Shown here piece after piece: positions 23,570 to 31,925 of a DNA stretch of 64,000 nt. The number at the start of each line of letters is the position of its first letter. Position 1 is the stretch's first letter. Below the pieces are notes generated by a model. The model was not told the DNA's origin. It searched no databases and saw only the letters and a program-made list of their open reading frames with translations. A program made the translations under genes and the position numbers. Source of the DNA: Kitasatospora gansuensis (GTDB taxonomy: Bacteria; Actinomycetota; Actinomycetes; Streptomycetales; Streptomycetaceae); NCBI RefSeq assembly GCF_014203705.1, contig NZ_JACHJR010000001.1:496001-560000 (forward strand), in the 5' to 3' direction.

Positions 23570-25188
23570 CCCTTGGCGCCGATCTCGGCGGCCCACGGGT
23601 AGTAGAGGTAGGCGATGGAGGGCTTGACGCCGGTGATCCGCTTGCCGAGGAAGACGCTGACCGGCTCGGTGTACAGCGGCAGCCAGGGCAGTTGGGCCAT
23701 CGCGATCTGCTGGGCCTCCCCGGTGGCGGCGGCGTGCGCGGCCGGGTCGTAGGCGCCGACGGCCCGGTCGACGGCCGCGTCGAACTTCGGGTCCGACCAG
23801 CCGCCGTAGTTGCTGAACGCCCCGGTCCGCAGCGAGCTGTACATGTCCAGCGGGTCGGTGATCGAGGTGTACCAGAAGGTCAGGAAGAGGTCGATGCCCT
23901 CCCGCGCGGCCGGGTCGGTGAACAGCGCGGTGTACTTGTCGGCCGCGATGGTGTCGATCTCCGGCTTCAGCCCGATCGCGGTGGCGGCCTGGGCGACCGC
24001 CTGGGTGATGATGGTGGTCTGCGAGTCCAGCGGGCTGGTCGCGATCACCACCTTCTGACCGTTCACCCCGGCCTCGGCGGCCAGCGCCTTGGCCTTCGCG
24101 GGGTCGTACGGGTACTCGGGCAGCGCCTTGATCAGCTCGGCGGCGCCCGGTGCGCCGTTCCAGTTGTTCGCCGTCACCAGGGAGTTGGCCACCTCGCCGA
24201 CCCCGCCGGCGCCGGCCTTGACGATGCCCTTGCGGTCGACGGCCATCAGCAGCGCCTGCCGCACCCGGGCGTCACCCAGCGGCCCCTTGAGGTTGTTGAC
24301 CACCTCGGTGGCGACCGTGGTGTTCTGGCCGAAGTAGAGGGCGCCGCCCGGGGTGTCCTTCAACTGCGCGTAGGCACCGGCCGGGACCATCCAGCCGCCG
24401 TCCACCTCACCGGTGCGGAACGCGTTGACCCGGGTGGTCGGGTCGGCCAGGAAGACGAACTTCGCCTGCGCCGACCTGGCCTTCAGCTGGGGGTTCCAGT
24501 ACTCGTCGAACCGCTTGAGCACCAGCGACTGACCGGAGGTCCAGGAGGCGAACGAGAACGGCCCGGTGCAGTTCACCCCCGTGCCCGGACTCCCGTACTC
24601 CTTACCGGACTTGGCCAGGGTGGCGGCCGACTCGACCACCCCGGGGCCGGCCGCCAGGTACTTGTTGAAGGTGGCGTCCGGCGCCTGCAACGTGACGGTG
24701 ACCTCCAGCGGACCGGTCCGCTCGATCGACTCGACGTTGCGGTACTGGTTGCCCCAGACACTGCCCACCTCCGGGTCCAGGTTGCGGCGCAGCGAGGCGA
24801 CCACGTCGTCCGCGGTGAGCGTGCTGCCGTCGTGGAACTTCACGCCAGGACGGATCTGGTAGACCCAGCTGGTCGGGGTCGGGTTGGCGAACGAGGCGGC
24901 CAGGTTCGGCGAGGTGGTCAGGTCCGGGTTCCACCGCAGCAGGCTCTCGCAGACGTTGGCGAGGATCTGGTTCGGCGGGAAGTCGAAGGAGTACGCGTAG
25001 TCGATCGTGGTCGGCTCGCCGAACAGCGACCAGGTGAACGAGTCAAGATCGCCGCCGGCGGCGGGCGTGGTGTCGGTCAGCCGGTAGGCGGCGCCGGTGC
25101 CGTCGGCCTGCTTGGCGGTGCCGCTGCACCCGGCGGCGGCGAGGACGGTGGCCACCGTGGCGGCGGCGAGGAGGCTGCGGGGTCTCAT
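23566..25188 (-). CDS. Peptide/solute-binding lipoprotein of the SBP_bac_5 family
   Basis: A 540-residue extracytoplasmic binding protein. The signal peptide ends in the lipobox LAAAGC near residue 20, so it is a lipoprotein. The SBP_5 domain includes the family landmark WVYQIRPGVKFHDGSTLTAD and the RQALLMAVDRKGIV region. Relatives bind di- or oligopeptides, nickel complexes or other cationic small molecules. In this operon it follows an amidohydrolase, and the regulon includes an amine oxidase, so an N-containing substrate is likely (inference). The start ATG at 25188 is 33 bases after the amidohydrolase stop. Confidence 0.93.
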   Translation of the reverse strand: MRPRSLLAAATVATVLAAAGCSGTAKQADGTGAAYRLTDTTPAAGGDLDSFTWSLFGEPTTIDYAYSFDFPPNQILANVCESLLRWNPDLTTSPNLAASFANPTPTSWVYQIRPGVKFHDGSTLTADDVVASLRRNLDPEVGSVWGNQYRNVESIERTGPLEVTVTLQAPDATFNKYLAAGPGVVESAATLAKSGKEYGSPGTGVNCTGPFSFASWTSGQSLVLKRFDEYWNPQLKARSAQAKFVFLADPTTRVNAFRTGEVDGGWMVPAGAYAQLKDTPGGALYFGQNTTVATEVVNNLKGPLGDARVRQALLMAVDRKGIVKAGAGGVGEVANSLVTANNWNGAPGAAELIKALPEYPYDPAKAKALAAEAGVNGQKVVIATSPLDSQTTIITQAVAQAATAIGLKPEIDTIAADKYTALFTDPAAREGIDLFLTFWYTSITDPLDMYSSLRTGAFSNYGGWSDPKFDAAVDRAVGAYDPAAHAAATGEAQQIAMAQLPWLPLYTEPVSVFLGKRITGVKPSIAYLYYPWAAEIGAKG

Positions 25189-25221
25189 GGGGGTCCTTCG
25201 CGGGGGAGGAAAAGTGGGCGG

Positions 25222-26931
25222 TCAGGGAGCGGCGGTGAAGACGGCGCGGCCGTCGAGGTAGGTGCGCAGCACCCGGGTGCGGGCGATCTCCTCGGCCGGG
25301 TGCTCGAACGGGTCGCGGTCCAGCACGACCAGGTCCGCGTACTTGCCGACCTCGACCGTGCCGGTGACGTCGTCGAGGTGGTTCGCCCAGGCGCTGCCGG
25401 CCGTGTACGCGGTCAGCGCCTGAGCCAGCGTCAGGGCCTGCTCGGGGTAGAACGGCTCGCGCGGCTTGTGGTCCTCCGCGGCGTTCGGGGCGTTGGGCGC
25501 GTCCACCGGTACGGCCCGGTTGACCGCGACGTGGATGCCCCAGAGCGGGTTGGGGCTGCTCACCGACCAGTCGCTGCCGGCCACCAGCCGGGCGCCGGCC
25601 CGGTGCAGGTCCCCGAACGGGTACTGCCAGGCGGCACGTTCGGAGCCCAGGAACGGGATGGTCAGCTCGTCCATCTGCGGCTCGTGCGCGGCCCACAGCG
25701 CCTGGATGTTGGCACCGGCGCCGAGCTCGGCGAACCGGGCCAGGTCGTCGGGGTGGATCACCTGGAGGTGCGCCAGGTGATGCCGGTTGTCGTTCGCGCC
25801 GTTGGCCTCCCGGGCCGCGGCCAGCGCGTCCAGGGCCTGGCGGACGGCGCGGTCGCCGAGCGCGTGGAAGTGCACCTGGAAGCCCGCCGCGTCCAGCGCG
25901 CGGACGGCTTCGGTGAGCACCTCGGGGCCGACGAAGGTGAGTCCGGTGTTCTGGGTCGGGCAGCCGCAGCCGTCCAGGTAGGGCTCCAGCATGCTGGCGG
26001 TGAAGTTCTCCGCGATGCCGTCCTGCATGATCTTCACGGTGGTGGCGGCGAACCGTCCGACCTGCCCGCCGCGTCGGCGCTCCTCCAGTTCGGGCAGCTG
26101 CTCCAGGCCGCGTTCGCGGTCCCACCAGAGCGCGCCCACCACCCGGGCCCGGAGCGAGCCGTCCGCCGCCGCCCGCAGGTAGACCTGGTAGTTGTCGGGG
26201 TTGCCGGGGAAGGCGCCGATCATGGCGTCCTGCCAGCTGGTCACCCCGAGCGAGAACAGGTGTTCCTGCGCCACCAGCAGCCCGGCGTGCGCCTCCTCGG
26301 CCGTCGCGACCGGGACGTGCGCGGCCACCAGGTCCATCGCCCCCTCCTGCAGGGTGCCGGCCGGGCTGCCGTCCGCCGCCCGCTCGATCCGGCCGTCCGC
26401 CGGGTCGGGGGTGTCCCGGCCGACGCCCGCGAGCCGCAGCGCGGCCGAGTTCACCCAGGCGCCGTGCCCGTCCCGGTTGGTCAGCAGCACCGGCCGGTCC
26501 GGCACCACGGCGTCGAGCATCGCGCGGGTCGGGACGCCGCCCGGGAAGACGTCCATCGACCAGCCGCCGCCGCAGATCCACGGCGCCTCGGGGTGGGCCT
26601 CGGCGTAGGCGGCGACCGCCGCCAGGTAGCCGTCCACCGAGCGCTCGGCGGACAGGTCGCAGCGCAGCATCTGCACGCCCGCCACCGCCGGATGCACGTG
26701 GGCGTCCTGGAATCCGGGGACCAGCAGGCCGCCCGCGAGGTCGACCACCTCGGTGTCCCGGTCCACCAGCAGCCGGACGGACGCCTCGTCGGCGACCGCG
26801 ACGATCCGGCCCCCGGCGACCGCCACCGCGGCCTCGATCGGCGCGGGGCCGGTGGCGGTGAAGACCCGGCCACCGACGAAGACGGTGTCCGCCCGCGGCC
26901 CGGTCCGGTCCGCGCTGTCCTGTGTCGTCAA
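25222..26931 (-). CDS. Amidohydrolase family 3 protein (YtcJ-like)
   Basis: A 569-residue amidohydrolase with the metal-site motif FQDAHVHP near residue 80, a carbamylated-Lys-type segment (ATTVKIMQDGIAEN), HFHALGDRAV, HLQVIHPDD and GSDWSVSSPNPLWG. This group (YtcJ, N-substituted formamide deformylase) hydrolyses C-N bonds in small amides, probably on the substrate imported by the downstream ABC system. I place the start at the TTG at 26931: a GAGGGGGAG ribosome site lies just before it and no in-frame ATG is nearby; the frame stays open far upstream through the TetR region. It is the first gene of the operon. Confidence 0.9.
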   Translation of the reverse strand: MTTQDSADRTGPRADTVFVGGRVFTATGPAPIEAAVAVAGGRIVAVADEASVRLLVDRDTEVVDLAGGLLVPGFQDAHVHPAVAGVQMLRCDLSAERSVDGYLAAVAAYAEAHPEAPWICGGGWSMDVFPGGVPTRAMLDAVVPDRPVLLTNRDGHGAWVNSAALRLAGVGRDTPDPADGRIERAADGSPAGTLQEGAMDLVAAHVPVATAEEAHAGLLVAQEHLFSLGVTSWQDAMIGAFPGNPDNYQVYLRAAADGSLRARVVGALWWDRERGLEQLPELEERRRGGQVGRFAATTVKIMQDGIAENFTASMLEPYLDGCGCPTQNTGLTFVGPEVLTEAVRALDAAGFQVHFHALGDRAVRQALDALAAAREANGANDNRHHLAHLQVIHPDDLARFAELGAGANIQALWAAHEPQMDELTIPFLGSERAAWQYPFGDLHRAGARLVAGSDWSVSSPNPLWGIHVAVNRAVPVDAPNAPNAAEDHKPREPFYPEQALTLAQALTAYTAGSAWANHLDDVTGTVEVGKYADLVVLDRDPFEHPAEEIARTRVLRTYLDGRAVFTAAP

Positions 26932-26980
26932 CGGAACTCCCCCTCGGCGGGCAGGCCCGCACGTCGTGTTGTTGAGGAGG

Positions 26981-27020
26981 AGTGAACGGCAGCGCAACAC
27001 TGTTGTCAACGGTGTTGCGC
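26981..27020 (-). promoter_or_regulatory. Operator/promoter of the amidohydrolase-ABC operon and TetR gene
   Basis: A 29-base near-perfect palindrome (arms GCGCAACAC at 26992-27000 and GTGTTGCGC at 27012-27020, inner arms GTTG and CAAC) lies between the divergent operon and TetR gene. On the minus strand its centre contains TTGACA (27009-27004), a consensus -35, followed after 17 bases by TTCACT (26986-26981). Occupancy would block the operon promoter and lies close to the TetR promoter (TACACT at 27040-27045). Confidence 0.8.
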
Positions 27021-27054
27021 CAACTCGTGGGCACATCGATACACTGAGGGCACT

Positions 27055-27750
27055 ATGTCGAAGCCACCCGTGACTCCCGCCCGCAGCAAGCGCGTTGGCG
27101 CCCAGCTGACCCCCGAAGCGATCATCGACGCCAGCCTGCGGATCGCCGCCCGGGGCAGCGCCGACGCCTTCACCGTCCGACGCCTCGGCGAGGAGCTGGG
27201 CACCGACCCGACCGCGATCTACCGGCACTACCGGGACAAGGACGAGCTGCTGCTCTCGGTCGCCGACCGCACCCTGGGCGAGGTGCTCGACAGCATCCCG
27301 CCCGGCCTGGGCTGGCAGGACCGGCTGCGGGCGCTGGCCGACGGCTCGCTCGCGGTCGCCCTCAAGTACCCGGCCGTGAGCTCGGCGATGGCCAGCCGGA
27401 CCACCCGGCGCGCCAACGAGTTCCGGGTGGTCGAGCTGATCCTCGGAGCCGTCCGCGAAGCGGGCCTGGACGGCGTCGACGCGGCCGTCCACTACCGGAT
27501 GGTCGGCGACTCGCTGCTGGCCTACGTCGGCCAGCGGGCCGCCTACCTGCTCTTCGACCCGGAGGTCCGGGCCGGTGACGAGTCCTCCTGGAGCCGCGAG
27601 TACCGCCTGGTCGACGCCGAGGGGTTCCCGAACATCGCCGGCCTGGGCCGGGAGCTGGCCGAGGTGACGCACGACCAGATCTTCCACGCCCGGGTGGAGG
27701 CCCTGATCACCGCAATCGAGCAGCGGGCGGCGGCGGTCCGCCGGGGCTGA
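27055..27750 (+). CDS. TetR family regulator with TetR_C-type ligand domain
   Basis: A 231-residue regulator. The HTH (residues ~22-70, FTVRRLGEELGTDPTAIYRHY) is followed by DKDELLLSVADR, and the C-terminal domain resembles TetR_C_1, the class that binds drugs or small aromatic ligands. It is divergent from the amidohydrolase-ABC operon. The palindrome between them is repeated upstream of the flavin amine oxidase gene, so this protein is the likely repressor of both. The ATG at 27055 lies about 10 bases after TACACT, so the mRNA may be nearly leaderless. Confidence 0.93.
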   Translation: MSKPPVTPARSKRVGAQLTPEAIIDASLRIAARGSADAFTVRRLGEELGTDPTAIYRHYRDKDELLLSVADRTLGEVLDSIPPGLGWQDRLRALADGSLAVALKYPAVSSAMASRTTRRANEFRVVELILGAVREAGLDGVDAAVHYRMVGDSLLAYVGQRAAYLLFDPEVRAGDESSWSREYRLVDAEGFPNIAGLGRELAEVTHDQIFHARVEALITAIEQRAAAVRRG

Positions 27751-27812
27751 CGGCGGGGTGACGGCGGGGCCGGTACGGGAGCCGGGCCCGGGGGTCCGGT
27801 CTGCACCAGGAT

Positions 27813-27853
27813 GCGCAACACCGTTGACAACACCGGTGCGCGAGCGCTTCACT
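27813..27853 (+). promoter_or_regulatory. Second copy of the TetR operator with promoter, upstream of the amine oxidase
   Basis: Bases 27813-27832 are identical for 20 positions to the minus-strand copy of the operator at 26992-27020 (begins GCGCAACACCGTTGACAACA). The consensus -35 TTGACA (27824-27829) again sits in the centre, and TTCACT (27848-27853) follows after 18 bases, as in the first copy. The outer symmetry is weaker (GCGCA/TGCGC). Confidence 0.8.
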
Positions 27854-27972
27854 CCCCCTCGACTCGAAAAACGCGTCGGGCGCCACGCCGCCGCGCGAGC
27901 CTCTCCGAACTGTCTCCGCCTGCGGTCCCCCACTGACGCCGCAGGGAAGCCACCCTCCCGAGAAGAGGCACC

Positions 27973-29589
27973 ATGGACCGCGTACCCTCCGACCGAGCCG
28001 GACTGCCCGAACCGCTGCGTGCGGTCTTCGCCACCCACGCCGAGGCCCGCCGGCGCGGCATGCCCGTCGCCGAGGTCGCCGGCGAACGGGCCGAGCAACA
28101 GCTGAGCCGACGTCAACTCCTCGGCACCGCAGGGGCGATCGCCGCCGCCACCGTACCCGCCGGGCTGCTCGCCCCGTCCCGGGCCGCCGCGGCCGCACCC
28201 ACCGCGCCCCGGGTGGTGATCGTCGGGGCGGGCCTGGCGGGGCTGCGCTGCGCCCATCAGCTGTGGAACCGGGGCACGCCGATCGCCTCGACCGTCTACG
28301 AGGCGGACACCACCCACCTCGGCGGCCGCTGCTGGTCACTGCGCGGCTTCTTCGCGGGCGGCCAGGTGAGCGAGCACGGCGGCTCGTTCATCAGCTCGAC
28401 CGACAAGGCCGTGCTCAACCTGGCCAACAGCCTCGGCCTGCAACGCGAGTACGCGAACGGCGGCGCGCTGGACTCCGGCGACTACGCCGGCTGGGTCAAC
28501 GGCTCGCTCTACAACGGCAGTCAGCAGCAGGACGACTGGATCGCCGACGCTTTCGACGCGTTCAGCGCCTCCTACCGGGCGATCGGCACACCGCGCTACG
28601 ACAACTACACCGCCGAGGCACACCGGCTCGACCAGCTGTCCTGTCTGGACTACCTCGCCGAGATCGGCCTGCCCGCCGACTCCCGGCTCGGCCAACTGAT
28701 CCAGGCCCTCCAACTGCAGTCCGGCGGCGAACCGGGGCAGTCCTCGGCATTGAACATGATCGGCTTCCTCGGCGGTTCGAGCATCTTCGCCGGTGGCCGC
28801 GGCTTCGACGAGAAGTACCATCTGGTGGGCGGCAACGACCAGTTGGTGACGGGCATGGTCGGCCGGCTGCCGGCCGGCACGGTCCGGCAGGGGTACGAGC
28901 TGATCGCCCTGGCCCGGAACGGCGACGGCAGCTACACCTGCACCTTCGACCACTGCGGCAGCACCGTCTCGGTCCCGGCCGACCACGTGGTGCTGGCGCT
29001 GCCGTTCAGCACGCTGCGCAGGGTCGACCTGTCCCGGGCCCAGCTGTCCCCGCTGAAGCTGACCGCGATCCGGCAGCAAGGGATGGGCCAGAACGCCAAG
29101 TTGGTCACCCAGCTCACCCGGAAGACCTGGCCCGCCCTCGGGTACAACGGCATCTCCAACACCGGGCCGCTCGGCTACCAGACCGCCTGGGACGGTTCGG
29201 TACAGCTGGGCGAGGCGGGCGCACCGGCCCTGCTGGTCAACTTCCCCGGTGGCGACGGCGCCAGGGACCGGCTCACCGGCGCCGCGCACGGCCCGGCCCC
29301 GGCCGCCGACGTGAACGCCTTCCTCGCCCAGATCGAGCACGTCCACCCCGGCACGACGGCCGCCTACAACGGCCGGGCGTACGAGGACCACTGGTCGCTC
29401 GACCCCTGGCACCTGGGCGCGTACCACTACTACCGGGTCGGCCAGTACACCGCGTTCGCAGGCTACGAAGCCGTCCAGGAGGGCCGGATCCACTTCGCGG
29501 GCGAGCACACCGACGTGGACAACGCCACCCTCAACGCCGCGGTCCTCTCCGGCGCCCGAGCGGCGGGCGAGATCACGGCGCAGCTCTGA
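27973..29589 (+). CDS. Tat-exported flavin monoamine oxidase family protein
   Basis: A 538-residue flavoprotein. A twin-arginine signal (SRRQLLGTAGAIAAATVPA, residues ~45-63) is unusually far in, after a 44-residue hydrophilic leader. The FAD motif VVIVGAGLAGLRCAHQL follows near residue 78, and FAGEHTDVDNATLNAAVLSG near the C-terminus is the second FAD motif. It belongs to the amine/L-amino acid oxidase family and probably oxidises an amine outside the membrane, releasing aldehyde, ammonia and H2O2. The promoter carries a copy of the TetR operator, tying it to the amidohydrolase-ABC operon. Confidence 0.92.
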   Translation: MDRVPSDRAGLPEPLRAVFATHAEARRRGMPVAEVAGERAEQQLSRRQLLGTAGAIAAATVPAGLLAPSRAAAAAPTAPRVVIVGAGLAGLRCAHQLWNRGTPIASTVYEADTTHLGGRCWSLRGFFAGGQVSEHGGSFISSTDKAVLNLANSLGLQREYANGGALDSGDYAGWVNGSLYNGSQQQDDWIADAFDAFSASYRAIGTPRYDNYTAEAHRLDQLSCLDYLAEIGLPADSRLGQLIQALQLQSGGEPGQSSALNMIGFLGGSSIFAGGRGFDEKYHLVGGNDQLVTGMVGRLPAGTVRQGYELIALARNGDGSYTCTFDHCGSTVSVPADHVVLALPFSTLRRVDLSRAQLSPLKLTAIRQQGMGQNAKLVTQLTRKTWPALGYNGISNTGPLGYQTAWDGSVQLGEAGAPALLVNFPGGDGARDRLTGAAHGPAPAADVNAFLAQIEHVHPGTTAAYNGRAYEDHWSLDPWHLGAYHYYRVGQYTAFAGYEAVQEGRIHFAGEHTDVDNATLNAAVLSGARAAGEITAQL

Positions 29590-29949
29590 CAGGCCGAATT
29601 CGGTTGCTTCGGGGTGGTGCCGCCGCTCTACAGTGACGGCCATGCGCCCTCAACTGAGCGCCGCCATCAGAGCGGTGTGGTTACGCCTGCCCTTTTCCAT
29701 CCGAAGAACCGCTGCTCCGGGGGTGGTGTTGCGGCACCGGACGTCCCCACTGCTGACCCGCGGCTGCCGCGCCGACCGTCCCTCCGACCGGGGTGCGGCG
29801 TACATACCCCGCCTGCCGGCCTGACGCCCTTTCAGGGCAACTGTTACCGAGGGGTAGCCAGCGACGGCCGCAATGGCTGAGAGTGAGTCATTGAACGCGT
29901 ACATTCACTCAGTTGCACCGCCTCGCACCCCGTCCCTCAGGGAGAGACC
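29590..29949. other. 360-base intergenic region before the GH5 gene
   Basis: No convincing gene. A 60-codon frame (29642-29824, starting MRPQLSAAIRAVW) has no family match and a poor ribosome site, though a TACAGT -10-like hexamer lies just ahead of it. Near the GH5 start an imperfect inverted repeat (GAGTGAGT ... ATTCACTC, about 29880-29911) could be an operator. The CebR-type 14-base cellulase operator of streptomycetes was not found. Confidence 0.5.
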
Positions 29950-31875
29950 GTGAGAACCGCCAGGCCAGGCACCATCAGAAGACTCCTCACCCGGGCGCTG
30001 TGCGTCGCGGCCCTGCTGTCCGGCCTGCCTGCCGGGGTGGACGCGGCAGCAGCGGCGACACCGCAGACCGGCGCCGAGCCGGCCGCGTCCTGGACCGGCC
30101 CGCTCAGCACCCGGGGCCGCTGGATCGTGGACGCGAACGGCAACCGCTTCAAGCTGAAGTCCGGCAACTGGGAAGGAGCCCAGGGTACTTGGCTCGGCAG
30201 CGGGGACATCGGCGACCCCGCGAACCACATGCACGGCGAGCCCGGCCACAACATGCCGCTGGGGCTGGACCGGGTCCCGATGGCGAAGATCCTGGCCGAC
30301 TTCCACGGGCTCGGCATCAACAGCATCAGACTCCCCTTCTCCAACGCCCTCCTGCACGACACCACCCCGGTCCCGGACGCGGCCGTCGCGGCCAATCCCC
30401 AGCTGCGCGGGGCCACCGGGCTCCAGGTGTTCGACGCGGTGGTCGCCGCGCTGACCGCCGACGGCTTCGCCGTGATCCTCAACAACCACACCACCAGCGC
30501 CCGTTGGTGCTGCGGACTGGACGGCAACGAACGCTGGAACAGCGGGCAGTCCACCGAGCAGTGGATCGCCGACTGGGTGTTCGTCGCCGAGCGCTACCGG
30601 GCGAACAAGCGCGTGGTCGGCGCCGACCTGCGCAACGAGATCCGCCGGGACGTCTGGGACGACCCGAACTGGGGCTGGGGCGACTCCCACGACGCGAACG
30701 CGGCCTTCGAGGCCGCCGGCAACCGGATCCTGCAGGCCGCTCCGGACCTGCTGGTCATCATGGAGGGCATCAACTGGTACGGCATCCCGCTCAACGGTCT
30801 CCCGCACGGTCGGCCGGTGCTCGCCCCCGTCCGCACCCTCTCCAACACCCTGATCAACTCGGGCAAGTTGGTGTACGCGGCACACTTCTACGCCTACACC
30901 GGACCGGCCAACAGCGGCGCGGGCAGCGGGCTCGGGGCCACCGACGACCCCCGCTACCAGGACTTCGGCGCCGCCGAACTCGCCCAGGTGGTCGACCGGG
31001 AGGCGCTGTTCGTCACCCAGTCCGGACAGCACTTCACCGCCCCGGTCTGGATCAGCGAGTTCGGGGCCGGCGGCCGCGGCTCCAACGACGCCAAGGAGCA
31101 GGCCTGGCTCCGCAACTTCACCGACATCCTGGTGGCCAACGACACCGACTTCGCGATCTGGCCACTGGTCGGCTGGACCAAGGACGGTGCACCGCTGGAC
31201 AGTTGGGCGCTGCTCTCGTACGCCCCCGACGGTACCCGGCTGAGCATCGACGACCCCGGCGACTGGCGGGTCACCGACTGGCGCAGGCTGGTCGGCGCGC
31301 CGGGCCGCACCGGGCCGGTGGCCCAGGTCTCCCACTGGAACATGCTCAACCTCGACCACGGTGACTACGTGGTCTCGGCCCGGATGCTCGCGCTGCCGGA
31401 CTGGGACTCCGGTGCCCGCAAGGGAAGTTGCCCCGACGGTCAGCGCCTGACCGGTCTCGGCCGCAGCGACAGCCGGGGCCTGTGCACCGACGCGGCGCAG
31501 CCCGGGGCCACCGACACTCCCTATCTGCGGGTCACCGACGAGCGCTACGTGACCGGGGGCGACTGGGCGTCCGGGTACAACAAGCTGCAGTGCCCGGACA
31601 ACCAGCTCGTGGTGGGTTACAGCGTCCGGGGCAGCTCGATGGCCTCCCTGCTCTGCGCCCGGGCCAGCGCTCCGCTGCCCACGGCGGGCCGCAACGTGTG
31701 GTTCGACCACGGCGACAACCGTCCGGCCACCGGGGGTTCGTCCGGGAGCGACTGGGCCCCCGGCTACTACAAGGGCCAGTGCACCGACCAGGAGTACCTG
31801 GCCGGCGTCGCCTTCACCTGGAAGTGGAACCACGGCGGGGTGCCCGACGCCCTGCTGTGCCGCCCGCTGAGCTGA
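29950..31875 (+). CDS. Secreted glycoside hydrolase family 5 (cellulase-type) protein with Cys-repeat C-terminus
   Basis: A 641-residue secreted enzyme. A signal peptide (~1-36, LCVAALLSGLPAGVDAAAAA) precedes a GH5 barrel (~45-465). The likely acid/base is Glu230 in DLRNEI and the nucleophile Glu370 in WISEFG, the two glutamates expected in family 5; NNHTTSARWCC is the usual substrate-side loop. Residues ~485-641 form a C-terminal region with three cysteine-containing repeats (CPDGQRLTGL, CPDNQLVVGYS, CTDQEYLAGVAF), each followed by an LC or GLC ending, probably a binding module. GH5 enzymes cleave beta-1,4-glucan, mannan or related glycans; the exact substrate is not readable. GTG start with a GGGAGAGA ribosome site. 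Confidence 0.92.
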   Translation: MRTARPGTIRRLLTRALCVAALLSGLPAGVDAAAAATPQTGAEPAASWTGPLSTRGRWIVDANGNRFKLKSGNWEGAQGTWLGSGDIGDPANHMHGEPGHNMPLGLDRVPMAKILADFHGLGINSIRLPFSNALLHDTTPVPDAAVAANPQLRGATGLQVFDAVVAALTADGFAVILNNHTTSARWCCGLDGNERWNSGQSTEQWIADWVFVAERYRANKRVVGADLRNEIRRDVWDDPNWGWGDSHDANAAFEAAGNRILQAAPDLLVIMEGINWYGIPLNGLPHGRPVLAPVRTLSNTLINSGKLVYAAHFYAYTGPANSGAGSGLGATDDPRYQDFGAAELAQVVDREALFVTQSGQHFTAPVWISEFGAGGRGSNDAKEQAWLRNFTDILVANDTDFAIWPLVGWTKDGAPLDSWALLSYAPDGTRLSIDDPGDWRVTDWRRLVGAPGRTGPVAQVSHWNMLNLDHGDYVVSARMLALPDWDSGARKGSCPDGQRLTGLGRSDSRGLCTDAAQPGATDTPYLRVTDERYVTGGDWASGYNKLQCPDNQLVVGYSVRGSSMASLLCARASAPLPTAGRNVWFDHGDNRPATGGSSGSDWAPGYYKGQCTDQEYLAGVAFTWKWNHGGVPDALLCRPLS

Positions 31876-31886
31876 ACCGCCGTCAC

Positions 31887-31918
31887 CGGGGTGGCAGGCC
31901 GTCCGGCCTGCCGCCCCG
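31887..31918. terminator. Bidirectional terminator between GH5 and glycosyltransferase genes
   Basis: Inverted repeat with 13 of 14 matching bases (CGGGGTGGCAGGCC at 31887-31900 against 31905-31918) and a 4-base loop, between two convergent genes. Confidence 0.8.
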
Positions 31919-31925
31919 ATTCAGC

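Noticed and set aside
23692..26985. A plus-strand frame of 1,097 codons opposite the binding protein and amidohydrolase
   Set aside because: Shadow of genes with full family motifs on the minus strand.
26932..28317. Extension of the amidohydrolase frame upstream through the TetR gene
   Set aside because: It overlaps the TetR gene and both operators; the TTG at 26931 has a strong ribosome site.
29642..29824. A 60-codon frame (MRPQLSAAIRAVW...)
   Set aside because: Basic, low complexity, no ribosome site or homologue recognised. A leaderless small protein cannot be excluded.
29590..29949. CebR-type operator upstream of the GH5 gene
   Set aside because: The 14-base inverted repeat seen before streptomycete cellulase genes is not present.
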